Source: a virus. Taken from it: 28,772 nucleotides of DNA. This document shows positions 7,404 to 17,400 of the stretch, in pieces (position 1 is the stretch's first letter; each line of letters starts with the position of its first letter). The DNA is taken from the IMG/VR virus record IMGVR_UViG_3300042894_007152, positions 1 through 28,772 of that record. One strand, given 5' to 3'. The notes under the pieces are model-generated. The model searched no databases, had not been told where the DNA came from, and saw nothing but the letters and a program-made list of their open reading frames with translations. Both the position numbers and the translations under genes were made by a program.

Positions 7404-9026
7404 ATGTTTTTTCAAACCACAGCAGATAATCAAGGTAGCGATAACTTTGCGGACCGTATCAAAGAAGGTATTAAGGAGTCTGTAAATTTACTTGGAAACA
7501 TTGGTCGTATCCAAGATGGTATCACCAACATCAACCGTGGATTTGGTGAAACTCGTGAAAGATATCAAGAGTTTTCTAAAGTTGTCTCTGACAGTGTTTC
7601 AGATATCACACGATTAGGTGGGGGTGTTGCGGACATTGCTACGACAATAGAACAAATAGGTTTGGGTGCGAGGAGAAACGTAGTCGCTTCCAAAGAGACG
7701 TTATTAGAGATTTTCGCCACCCAACAATTCTTGGGACAGACTGTTGCGGGTATAGTTGAAAATTTTGCACAAATAGGTGTAGATTCTTCTATGATTGCTG
7801 AAAACGTAGAAAACTCCGTTAATTACGTAAGAGGAATTGGACTTAATGCAAGAACCATCATGAGTGACGTTTCTGCCAAAATGGATTTGATGAATAGATT
7901 CAATTTCCAAGATGGTGTTTTAGGTCTCACAAAAATGGCTGCGCAGGCTTCAATGTTGAGATTTGATATGCAAAAAACCGCAGATTTTGCAGACAAGGTT
8001 ATGAATCCTGAAGGTGCGATTCAAACGGCCGCGGCATTCCAAAGACTTGGAGTTGCTTCAGGAAATTTAATTGACCCATTTTTTTTGATGGATAAATCAA
8101 TAAATGACCCTCAGGGACTTCAAGACTCACTAATTGACCTTACAAGACAGTTTACATACTTTGATGAACAGGCTCAACAGTTCAAAATTAATCCGGGGGG
8201 GGTTAGGTTAATGAAAGAACTTGCTGAGGCTGCGGGTATGACGCTTTCCGAGTTTTCCAAAACTGCAATATCGGCGGCTGACTTAGATAGAAGGTTATCT
8301 ATGATAAACTTTGAAATAGACGCACCTGAAGAAGATAAACTTCTCATTGCTAATATGGCAAAGATGGGTGAGGGTGGTCGTTACTTCGTAGAAATTGAAG
8401 ATAAGGGTCAAGTCGAATTGGGACAAATAACTCAGGAAGAGTTCGGAAAGTTAAGAGAATCATTTGAAGAACCAAAAACAATTGAAGAAATCCAAAGGAG
8501 TCAATTGGATACGTTCAGACAGGTATCCAACGATATTATAGCCTTACCATTGAGAATTGGATATGCTCTTGCAGGACAAACAGGACTCGTTCGTGGTATC
8601 GAAACCTTAAGGTTTGAAACAGACAAATTAGCCGAAAGATTTTTAGGTGAACAAGGGTTCGGAACATCACAAGATTTCCGTGAAGGATTTGAAGGAATGG
8701 GAGACAAATTAATTGGAGACTTACAAAGTGTGATTGCTGGTGAAATGACCACCACAGAATTTCAGGCGAGTGCTATGTCGGCAATACGTGGTAATACTTC
8801 CCTTTTTCAAGAACAAGACAGAAGAAGAGGGTCCGCAGCAACTATTCAGACCCAAAGTAAAGTTGAAGTAGATGGGGATATAGTTATTCGGGTAGAAGCT
8901 CCCACAACTTTAAGTGAGCAACAAATTGATAGTATATTCAGTAAAAGAGAGGTACAAGAAAAAATATACCAAATAGTTTCGTCACAGGCTGATGTCGCTA
9001 TTAGAAAATCTAAAAATAACAACTAA
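7404..9026 (+). CDS. Tape measure protein-like (gp29-like)
   Basis: This 540-residue protein is long, polar and largely helical, with few prolines and no clear globular enzyme motif. It lies downstream of the tube and hub-assembly genes and upstream of the baseplate genes, where a tail length-determining protein is expected. T4 gp29 is about 590 residues, so a tail of similar length would follow. Residues 1-110 are alanine, glycine and aspartate-rich helices. A more compact region spans about 150-330. The C-terminus (about 480-540) has a VDGDIVIRVEAPTTLS strand segment and a terminal helix ending in lysines and asparagines. The first codons (ATGTTTTTTCAA) are identical to those of the sheath gene. 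The function is inferred from position and composition. Confidence 0.55.
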   Translation: MFFQTTADNQGSDNFADRIKEGIKESVNLLGNIGRIQDGITNINRGFGETRERYQEFSKVVSDSVSDITRLGGGVADIATTIEQIGLGARRNVVASKETLLEIFATQQFLGQTVAGIVENFAQIGVDSSMIAENVENSVNYVRGIGLNARTIMSDVSAKMDLMNRFNFQDGVLGLTKMAAQASMLRFDMQKTADFADKVMNPEGAIQTAAAFQRLGVASGNLIDPFFLMDKSINDPQGLQDSLIDLTRQFTYFDEQAQQFKINPGGVRLMKELAEAAGMTLSEFSKTAISAADLDRRLSMINFEIDAPEEDKLLIANMAKMGEGGRYFVEIEDKGQVELGQITQEEFGKLRESFEEPKTIEEIQRSQLDTFRQVSNDIIALPLRIGYALAGQTGLVRGIETLRFETDKLAERFLGEQGFGTSQDFREGFEGMGDKLIGDLQSVIAGEMTTTEFQASAMSAIRGNTSLFQEQDRRRGSAATIQTQSKVEVDGDIVIRVEAPTTLSEQQIDSIFSKREVQEKIYQIVSSQADVAIRKSKNNN

Positions 9027-9029
9027 TTC

Positions 9030-9037
9030 TATTTATA
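9030..9037 (+). promoter_or_regulatory. Candidate late promoter motif TATTTATA, large baseplate gene
   Basis: The motif lies 13 bases before the ATG of the 1694-residue protein gene. It sits inside the short inverted repeat TTCTA-TTTA-TAGAA. If it acts as a -10 element, the leader would be only a few bases. Confidence 0.4.
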
Positions 9038-9050
9038 GAATAAAAGAATA

Positions 9051-12000
9051 ATGGCCAGTCCACTCGATTTTCCTAGTTCAGAGGTCTTCAGAAAAAAACT
9101 TATTGTAAGAAACTTAGTTCCTTACAAAAAGACTCCTGGTTTACCGAGTGCCCCATTTCAATATGAAGTAGTACAGAGAGATTTATCTCCTGTTGATTCC
9201 AACGATGCTCTTATTGACACACCTGTATTGGCTAATGGTTTATACCCACTCAATCAATATGGTGCTGACGGTGGTTACAAACAAGTAAGAGATGTTAACA
9301 TTTTACAAAACACCCGTAGTAACGAAGGTGAATACGGATACCAAGATGCTAACATAATCGATGAAGGATTCATTGCAGCACAAACGGGTTTCCCTGGAGT
9401 GGCGCCGGCTTGGAAACCCCTTAACGCATATGCCAGTACTGACCAATTAACTGACGCGGCTGGTTTTTTCGGTAGTTTAGAAATCTTAACCCAAAATAAC
9501 GGAAGGAGTTCAAACGCTCAACCTTATCCTAATTTCAATTCTTCTTCGTACTCAACAATTAGTTTAATGTTGAATCCTGACCCTCAGGGTTCAAATGGTT
9601 TATTGTCGAGTGATTCTTATTTGGCAAAATTAGGTGCAACAAACCTAAAAAAACAAATCGAATATAATATTGGTCGAGAAATTAGACGTAACACTTTGGG
9701 ACGTGCTAATTTTCTTAACGTAAATGGTGGGGAAGATATACTTGCATTCATTAATGGAAGGGTGCCTTTATTAGAACCAAACTGGACAATTACTGAGGGT
9801 TCTACAATTATTGGTGCTGCTGCGGGATTGTTGAATAGAATATCGGGTTCATATGCGCCGTTTTCAGTCATACCAGGACAATATTTTGACCCACAAATCA
9901 ATAGTGGTATTCCTACAACGGGCCAACAGTTAGCTTCAGCATTTTTAGGTGCAAACTTAGCGGCTGGTATTGGTAGATTTTTTGCAAGACTTAATTCACA
10001 ATCGAACTTAAGGGGGTCACAACTGTTCCTCGAAAACACTGGTGGAGGTCAACGTTCTCAACTATTCAAAAATTTAGATTACAACCTCTACAAGCCGGGT
10101 TATGACCGACCAATTTTCGACCGAGTTGCAGGTGCTCTACAAGGTAGAAATACAAATAATGGGGAATATTATATTGGAAGTGTAAAAACGGAACCATCAC
10201 AGGTATTTTCGCCTTCTGGTGATGTTCCTGTTGACCAATTTGGTAGAGAAATTCAAGCTCCTGTTTATGGACCACAAGAGTTGGCTCAACTTTATGAGGG
10301 ACCTGGACAAGCACTTAACTTGGGTGCTAACGGACCAACATACAGTAGTGGTGGTGATATTGTAGGTGGGTTTACTTGGGTTTCACCCAAATTCAAGGGT
10401 AATGCCGGAAAGTATGTTGGATTGGGTGGAGATGCAATCGCTGAGGACCCTGACTTTAGACCTTCGGCATACCAACCAACAGAATCTACAGAATTCCAAT
10501 TTAGGCAAGGTTCGATTATGGATGATACCCAACGTATCATTGACTCACAGCCAAGAGGAGGTAGAAGACTTCAACATGTTGGAAATGCAATCGACCAAGT
10601 ATCGAAAGTGTTCAATGATGGGTATAAAGAAATCACAAAAGGTTCAAGAGTTAGAAGATATATTGGTGAAATTGGTGCCGAAGTGGGAATTGAATATTGT
10701 AGAATATTCCAAAAAGACACTCCGTACCTACAATACAATGACCTTCAAAAAACCGATGGTATAACCACCGAAGGAAGAAGATTTGCTTATTCGATATTTG
10801 ACAAAACATACAACCTTAATATCGCCCCCAATAAAAGAGAAGGTGGACAAGACTCCACAAATCTTATAGGTGGACCTGAGGGATATGCTAAAAAGTATAT
10901 GTTCTCTTTAGAAAACTTGGCTTGGAGGACTTCGAACAGACCAGGTTTAACAGTTTCTGACTTACCTGTGTGTGAAAGAGGTCCAAATGGGGGTCGGGTT
11001 ATGTGGTTCCCACCATACGGATTACAATTTAACGAGTCTGTGAGAGCATCGTTCAAATCAACTGATTTTATCGGTAGACCAGAACCTGTATTTACCTACT
11101 CCAACACTTCTAGGTCGGGAACCCTTAATTGGAAGATAGTTGTCGACCACCCATCGGTGCTCAATATGTTGGTCAACAGAGTCTTAAACGACACCACCTT
11201 GAAACAAAGGGCGGATGAAATTTTGGATTCTTTCTTTGCGGGATGTAGGAAATACGACCTTTATGAATTGGCAAGAAAATATTACACGGTTAACCCGAAT
11301 GACATTTTTGAAATTCAACAAAGATTGGAAACTAAAAATGTCACAAGAGAAGAAGTTCAGTATTACACGAGAACTATTCAAAGTGGGGGATTCAATACAA
11401 CTAATGGAGGTACTGCAGGGGTTTCAACTATTGCAGGGAGTTCTTCCTCACAGGTTGCAAATTCGGGATACAATTACCAATCAATAGTTAATTTTGGTTT
11501 TTACTACGACAATGATATTCCTAAACCACCACCAGCTCAAACAACAAGCTTTCAGGGTTATTGGGATGCGTATACTAGTCAATCGAATAAATCCAAATAC
11601 CAATCCAAAAGTACACCTTTAGGTCAGGCAACGAATGTTGCAAATTTCTTTACTCAAGTTGTTGAGGGAAACAAACAAGCTATTGATGTCGCCCTACGTA
11701 GTTTGAGTGACGACTTAACGAATGACCCAAGTGCGACCGCAACAATTTTATTGGAAGGAACGGCTTCGGCACCACAAAAAGTGGATTACAACCAAAGACT
11801 GTCAGTAAGAAGGAATGATGCGGTAATACAATACATCGCGTCAATTGGTAACTTAGGTAGTTTGATTCAAAACAAACAATTGTTCCTACAACAAAGAGCG
11901 TCTGGTGAAACTTCAACAGTAACTGTTAAAGGTGTAAACCAAACCGAAAATTTTGGAACGTATAATTGTGCGAGTGTTGTTGATGGCGCTGATAACCTTT

Positions 12001-14135
12001 CAAGTGATGAGTTAATTTACACCATAAATGCAATGGCTTGTAGAAGAACTTCGATTGCCAACATTTCATATAACCCGTCAACCAAAATAGAAGAGGTTAC
12101 TTCAAATGATGAAATACCTTTCTATAATACAGAAATCATTGAAAGCCGTACACCGAGAACAACTGTTGAACAGACTATTGTTGAAGAAACTGTGTTTAGA
12201 GACAACATTACTAAAAGAGTGTTAAGAAATCTATTGTCAGAATGTGATTACTTTGAAGTTATCAAACAAGAGACTCCAATGGTTTATGACAGTTTGAAAG
12301 AAAAACTAAAATTCTTCCATCCTGCATTTCACTCTATTACACCTGAAGGGCTCAATTCAAGACTAACATTCCTTCAACAGTGTATGAGGCCTGGTGACAC
12401 AATACCAACAGTGAAAGTTGACAAACAAGGTAATAGTAGTCTTCAGTATAATAATGCCGTTAACACTTCATTCGGAGCACCACCAGTTTTGATTCTAAGA
12501 GTTGGGGATTTTTTCCACTCTAAAATTATTCCTGAGAATCTGTCAATAAATTATGAAGATTTAGATTTGAACCCTGAGGGAATCGGTGTTCAACCAATGA
12601 TTGCAAACGTTTCTTTGAGTTTCCAATTTGTTGGTGGTCAAGGACTAAAAGAGTCCATCGACAAACTACAGAATGCTCTGTCGTTTAACTTCTACGCCAA
12701 TACCGAAATCTACGATGATAGGGCGGATGCTACTGATGATAGTTACAAAGTAATTGACCAAGACTTTATTAAGGACTTTGGATTACAAGTCCCACCACCA
12801 ACAATCAATCAAGTCCAAACAACACAACCACAGAATAACTTAGAAACCATCGGTAGAATATTGACTACAACCAATACACCAACTGGTGATATCGGGACTA
12901 TACAGTACAAGGATTTCATGGCTTTGTTATCAGTTCAAACTCAAAATTATTTTGCGACGGTGAACAATAAAATGAAAGACTTGAACCTCCAATACAACAA
13001 CGGTTTGAGACAACAATTCTCCTTTTCAAGAAACTACACTGATGGGGAACTTTTAGCCACAGGAACAAACTTTAATGTACCTTTATTTGGAAAACCGGCA
13101 CAGTTAGAAAGAGATATCAATATTGTTTTCAAGGATTTCAAAGACAACATTGACTCGGACACTGAAGGTTTCATCAGTTATTTGATAAATGATGTTGGTA
13201 TCTTCTCGAACAAAACTCTGAGAAATATTAAAAGAAATTACAAAGACTTTATCGATAATTTCAGAGGAACGTATCAAAACGGTGCAACATCAATACTTCA
13301 AAGTTTAGTCGATACACAGACATCATATATTCAAGTCCTTTCGAGAGCAAATGTAATACCTTTCCGTGCGAACACTTTCGGTCCTGATACTGGTACAGAT
13401 GGATTCCAAAGGACTGATGGAAATGTCGTAGTTTTGGATGTATCAGGAACGACAGCAATTTCACCCTCCTCACTTGGAGTTTCGAATACATTAGAGGAAC
13501 TTATAAATGACATTGGAATTGTTGGCTCAGCACTAACACAATTCAACGAAGTTATTCAAAGTGAATACACCGCTAACGTAAACGGACAAAGCTACACAGG
13601 TTATTTTGCATATGATACTGGAATACAAGTACAAATCAAACCTGATGTTTTCATTCCATTTACTTCAGGTAACACATTTTGGACACAATCAAATAAACGA
13701 CAGTATTTTATTTTGGCACAAGAAATAATCGACGAGAACAAATACAACTCATTCAAAAATTCTTTGATTGGTAATCTACAAGGGAACAGTGGGGCGTTGG
13801 GTAACTTGACATTCGAACAAGTTTCACAAACATTTGATAACTATTGGCGAGGAGTCGCTCGACCAGCTTACGTTAGTGAAAACCAAGCAACTCAATTATT
13901 CTTGGATGATTTCCAAGCGAACGCTTTGGCGGGTGGGAAAACGAATTTCATAGTGTTCACACCCTACAACTTAAATAAAGAAAGAGTTTTTACTTATGAA
14001 AAACTTTTACAACCAACATCAGAACAAGTTCAATTAATCAAAGGACTTGGACAAAAAAACAATGTCAACACAGACAACTCTTCTTGGGCGACTAAGTTTG
14101 GAGATGTGATAATAGGTAAAGCACAATTGTTATAA
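9051..14135 (+). CDS. Giant baseplate protein with OmpA-like domain
   Basis: This 1694-residue protein lies in the baseplate cluster directly before the gp53-like gene. Residues about 640-730 contain MWFPPYGLQF, FIGRPEPVFTYSNTSRSGTLNW and VDHPS, a beta pattern I associate with tail-baseplate junction proteins. A second region (about 1140-1230) has a similar layout: PPVLILRVGDFF, NLSINYE and QPMIANVSLSFQF, as in LysM-type tail proteins of contractile systems. Between them (about 870-935) is an OmpA-like module with YNQRLSVRRNDAV (N914, R920, R921). Compare OmpA's YNQGLSERRAQSV. The aspartate of the usual GHTD motif is replaced (GTAS, 903-906). The N-terminal 600 residues are glycine, asparagine and glutamine-rich and unrecognised. 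The gene ends two bases before the next ATG. A baseplate role is likely and the exact T4 counterpart is uncertain. Confidence 0.6.
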   Translation: MASPLDFPSSEVFRKKLIVRNLVPYKKTPGLPSAPFQYEVVQRDLSPVDSNDALIDTPVLANGLYPLNQYGADGGYKQVRDVNILQNTRSNEGEYGYQDANIIDEGFIAAQTGFPGVAPAWKPLNAYASTDQLTDAAGFFGSLEILTQNNGRSSNAQPYPNFNSSSYSTISLMLNPDPQGSNGLLSSDSYLAKLGATNLKKQIEYNIGREIRRNTLGRANFLNVNGGEDILAFINGRVPLLEPNWTITEGSTIIGAAAGLLNRISGSYAPFSVIPGQYFDPQINSGIPTTGQQLASAFLGANLAAGIGRFFARLNSQSNLRGSQLFLENTGGGQRSQLFKNLDYNLYKPGYDRPIFDRVAGALQGRNTNNGEYYIGSVKTEPSQVFSPSGDVPVDQFGREIQAPVYGPQELAQLYEGPGQALNLGANGPTYSSGGDIVGGFTWVSPKFKGNAGKYVGLGGDAIAEDPDFRPSAYQPTESTEFQFRQGSIMDDTQRIIDSQPRGGRRLQHVGNAIDQVSKVFNDGYKEITKGSRVRRYIGEIGAEVGIEYCRIFQKDTPYLQYNDLQKTDGITTEGRRFAYSIFDKTYNLNIAPNKREGGQDSTNLIGGPEGYAKKYMFSLENLAWRTSNRPGLTVSDLPVCERGPNGGRVMWFPPYGLQFNESVRASFKSTDFIGRPEPVFTYSNTSRSGTLNWKIVVDHPSVLNMLVNRVLNDTTLKQRADEILDSFFAGCRKYDLYELARKYYTVNPNDIFEIQQRLETKNVTREEVQYYTRTIQSGGFNTTNGGTAGVSTIAGSSSSQVANSGYNYQSIVNFGFYYDNDIPKPPPAQTTSFQGYWDAYTSQSNKSKYQSKSTPLGQATNVANFFTQVVEGNKQAIDVALRSLSDDLTNDPSATATILLEGTASAPQKVDYNQRLSVRRNDAVIQYIASIGNLGSLIQNKQLFLQQRASGETSTVTVKGVNQTENFGTYNCASVVDGADNLSSDELIYTINAMACRRTSIANISYNPSTKIEEVTSNDEIPFYNTEIIESRTPRTTVEQTIVEETVFRDNITKRVLRNLLSECDYFEVIKQETPMVYDSLKEKLKFFHPAFHSITPEGLNSRLTFLQQCMRPGDTIPTVKVDKQGNSSLQYNNAVNTSFGAPPVLILRVGDFFHSKIIPENLSINYEDLDLNPEGIGVQPMIANVSLSFQFVGGQGLKESIDKLQNALSFNFYANTEIYDDRADATDDSYKVIDQDFIKDFGLQVPPPTINQVQTTQPQNNLETIGRILTTTNTPTGDIGTIQYKDFMALLSVQTQNYFATVNNKMKDLNLQYNNGLRQQFSFSRNYTDGELLATGTNFNVPLFGKPAQLERDINIVFKDFKDNIDSDTEGFISYLINDVGIFSNKTLRNIKRNYKDFIDNFRGTYQNGATSILQSLVDTQTSYIQVLSRANVIPFRANTFGPDTGTDGFQRTDGNVVVLDVSGTTAISPSSLGVSNTLEELINDIGIVGSALTQFNEVIQSEYTANVNGQSYTGYFAYDTGIQVQIKPDVFIPFTSGNTFWTQSNKRQYFILAQEIIDENKYNSFKNSLIGNLQGNSGALGNLTFEQVSQTFDNYWRGVARPAYVSENQATQLFLDDFQANALAGGKTNFIVFTPYNLNKERVFTYEKLLQPTSEQVQLIKGLGQKNNVNTDNSSWATKFGDVIIGKAQLL

Positions 14136-14137
14136 CT

Positions 14138-14461
14138 ATGGCCTTTCAATACTACAACAGGTATACCCCTTTTCAGAACAACGGACAGACAAGCGTAGTC
14201 CCTTACATTCCATTGACAACCAAACCATCAGATAAAATTTATGTTTATAAAGTTGGTAGAAGTAGATTGGATAAAGTTTCGCAAGAATATTATGGCACTC
14301 CGTTCTTCAGTTGGTTGATATTACAGGCTAATCCTGAATTTGGTGGCTTGGAAAATAATATAATTGATGGTGCAGTATTGAATATTCCTTATCCTTTAAT
14401 AACTTCATTACAAGACTATAAACTTTCGGTAGAAAACTACTTCTATTACTATGGCAGATAA
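14138..14461 (+). CDS. Baseplate wedge protein, gp53-like with LysM-type fold
   Basis: This 107-residue protein resembles the core of T4 gp53, the wedge subunit that clamps baseplate arms. The telling segment is RLDKVSQEYYGTPFFSWLILQANPEFGG (residues about 45-72). It matches the T4 pattern of an 'xAxxxYGxPxxxWxLLxxN' helix-turn-helix. It is followed by DGAVLNIPYP, the closing strand typical of LysM-like domains. It is shorter than T4 gp53 (196 residues), lacking the C-terminal extension. It starts two bases after the stop of the giant upstream gene, and its own end overlaps the next gene by 11 bases. The three genes therefore probably form one translationally coupled unit. Confidence 0.65.
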   Translation: MAFQYYNRYTPFQNNGQTSVVPYIPLTTKPSDKIYVYKVGRSRLDKVSQEYYGTPFFSWLILQANPEFGGLENNIIDGAVLNIPYPLITSLQDYKLSVENYFYYYGR

Positions 14462-17400
14462 TGTATTCGGGGACAATTCAGGTAACATTTTTGTAGACGC
14501 CGATTACAACAACATTATCTTAGTTGACCCAAACAAAACTTCAAGGGTTACTTCGGGTGGTAGAGCCATCGTTGAGGAAAGATTAGTCGACCATGAAAAT
14601 TTGGTTATGTATGCCAATCTTGAAGCACATGTGCTTCCAAGAACAAAATTAGCGGTGGGTGCCAGTCCACAGGACAATCTTAGAACAATTTCAATTGCAT
14701 CAATAAATTTCTTGAAACCTAACAGTGACGAATTTCTTAATACTGGTTATTACGATGATTTGACAGGTTTGAATTCAAATGCTGGTAAAGCAAGAAATCA
14801 AAGATTCGAAACAGTTGTAAGTAACGACAACAATGGACAAAAATTTTACAAACAGTTCACCGCGACTGACACAAGGGGTCAGGTAATCGACAACGGTCTA
14901 TTGGGTATTACTAGTATCCAAATACGAACAAATATGTCTTTTATTCCTGAGGTCACGATTGAATTGGAAGATGTACAGGGTAAAGCGTTGTTTGAATCGG
15001 GGGACCAATCTCCTTATGCTGCATTTTTTAATTTACCTTATTGTCCCTTTTATTTGACACTCAAAGGTTGGTATGGACAAGCGGTTCGATACCAACTTAA
15101 TATGATAAAGTTCACCGCACGGTTCAACACCTTTAGTGGGAACTATCAGGTGACTTGTCAGTTTGCGGGATACAAGTACAACATTCTCAATGAGATATCT
15201 TTGGGACATTTGATTGCCACACCTCACATGTATAGTAAGACCTTCAACATCACCAGAAACGATGTTGGTCTTCAGGATGGTAATATCGAAAGTTCTGCTT
15301 TGGCTGAGGGTAATTTGACTGGAGACATCGAGATTTCTGATGAGGTAACAAGTGTTTCGACAGTTTCCGAAAGAGGGTATCAGAAAATCAAAGAATTGTA
15401 TGGAGAGTATAAAACCAAGGGATTAATACCCATGGACTTTCCAGAAATTACTGTTGCGGAAATGGCCTACAAGTTACAACACTTGGAACAGGATATTCTG
15501 AATGAATTTAAGGGGAAGGCGGACTTACAACCTTTGACAGACTCAACAACCTATGCAAAATACTTGGACCAGTACTTCAAAAAAATTAGAGGACAAGGTT
15601 CATCATGGTTTGGTAAATATGTTAACCCAAATCCATATGTTTTACAAAATGGTACATTAGTTTATGGATTCAAATCTGAATTAGACCCTGAACAAAGAGA
15701 CAGAGCCTTAACTGAATTAAGGGCTGAAATAACATCTTTTACCGCAAGATTAGACGAAAACAGAACATTTGGTGAGGTAAGAGGGGAAAAGAATTTCAAA
15801 ATAGATAATTCGATTACATATAACTCTATAGTAACCTTTATTGACCCAGGTCAGTTGGATTTACTTCAAAGTCTACGTCAACAAACAGGCGTATTAAACC
15901 CCACTTCGGGTCAAACTAATGATTTTTTCAATAGAATACTTCGTGACCAATTCAATGTAACAATCGAAATAACCCCTGAAGGTATCAAGTCAGTTAAGAA
16001 ACCTTTCTTTGTATTCGAGGGGTTAGGTAGATTCGACAACTTGATTCGGGTGATGCAGAGTGATTTGGACAAAAAAACCTCTATCATTGAAGAAGATTTG
16101 AGTGCCAAATTAGCTGAAAGAATCGCATCGAAAAGTGGTTTAGGTTTTGTTCCGACTGTAAGGAATGTGATGGCCGTTATTTTTGCCTCCACGGAAGCAT
16201 TCATAAGATTGATGGATGAGGTACATAGTGAGGCTTGGGATGTAAGAACAGACCCAATCCGAAAGAATGTAATTTTTAATAACTCCACGACCGTTCCCAA
16301 TTCGGATAACGTAAGGAACGTACAATACGCGGCTAACGCATCAAACGCAGCGGTAAGTTCGGAGGAACCTGTTTATCCTTGGCCACAAATTTTTATTGAG
16401 AACAAAGACAGAAACAATGTTAACAAGTATGAACTAGCATACCCTGGCGACCCAAGTATTGTTAATCTTACAAAGGGTTATCTTTATGATAAGTGGCCCG
16501 AAGTAGAATTTGTTGAAGAATATCTGAAAGGTGTCAGTCAGAGATATCAACCCCCGATTACACAACCCCCTGTTGAGAATGAATCACAGGTAACAAATAG
16601 GTTGAACATTAATGCCTTAGAATTTCCTTATGTTAACTTTGCGTACCTCAACAAAGAAGAAGTGAGATTCTTCTACGAGATTTACGAAAGAAGTATCATC
16701 TATCCAAGATACACAGGATTGGCGAGAGTCGGGAATTCGGCCAACAGAACCGCAATTTTGGAACTCGTTGGAAACGTTGAATCAAGTAACATTGTGACAA
16801 GTTTAGGGGTTAGTTCACCTTACATTATTCTTAAACTCAAAAATTTCCCCCTTAACTCTGACAACTATATCTCGTTCTTATCTACCATATCTAACGATGG
16901 AACAGGAAGGGATTGGAATAATTTTGTCAGAGATTATTGGATAACACCTTATCTTAGGGACGAGGTTGCTAATAGTAGCTCTATATTAAGTTTGGATTCA
17001 CTTTCAACGAGTGTACAAACTCAAACATTTTCTTTGCCACAAGTGGAGTCTTTGGCACAACTTCTTACTTTGACAACAACCAATCCCCCACAAATTGTAG
17101 ATACATATCCCTTTACTGATGAGCTGTGGAACACCACATACCTCAATGGATATATCCTAACAAATGATGTTGATAGAGCATTCAACACTACTAAGACGTA
17201 TAGATTATACCAACAGAAAAATCTTATTACCAACTTTACTGACCCAAATAACAAAACTGAAATACGTCCTGTTACTTCTTTCAGTTACTTGGATGCCACT
17301 ACCCCCACTTTAACAGAAGGTTTAGAAGAATTCTTCACTGGTAGAAACGCTGGTGACCTTTTACCAACAGAGGGATTTGTTTCATATCAGTCTGCAAACC

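Noticed and set aside
8196-8206. Run of eight G residues in the tape measure gene, a possible frameshift or assembly error
   Set aside because: The reading frame continues unbroken with sensible protein on both sides, so there is no sign of an indel.
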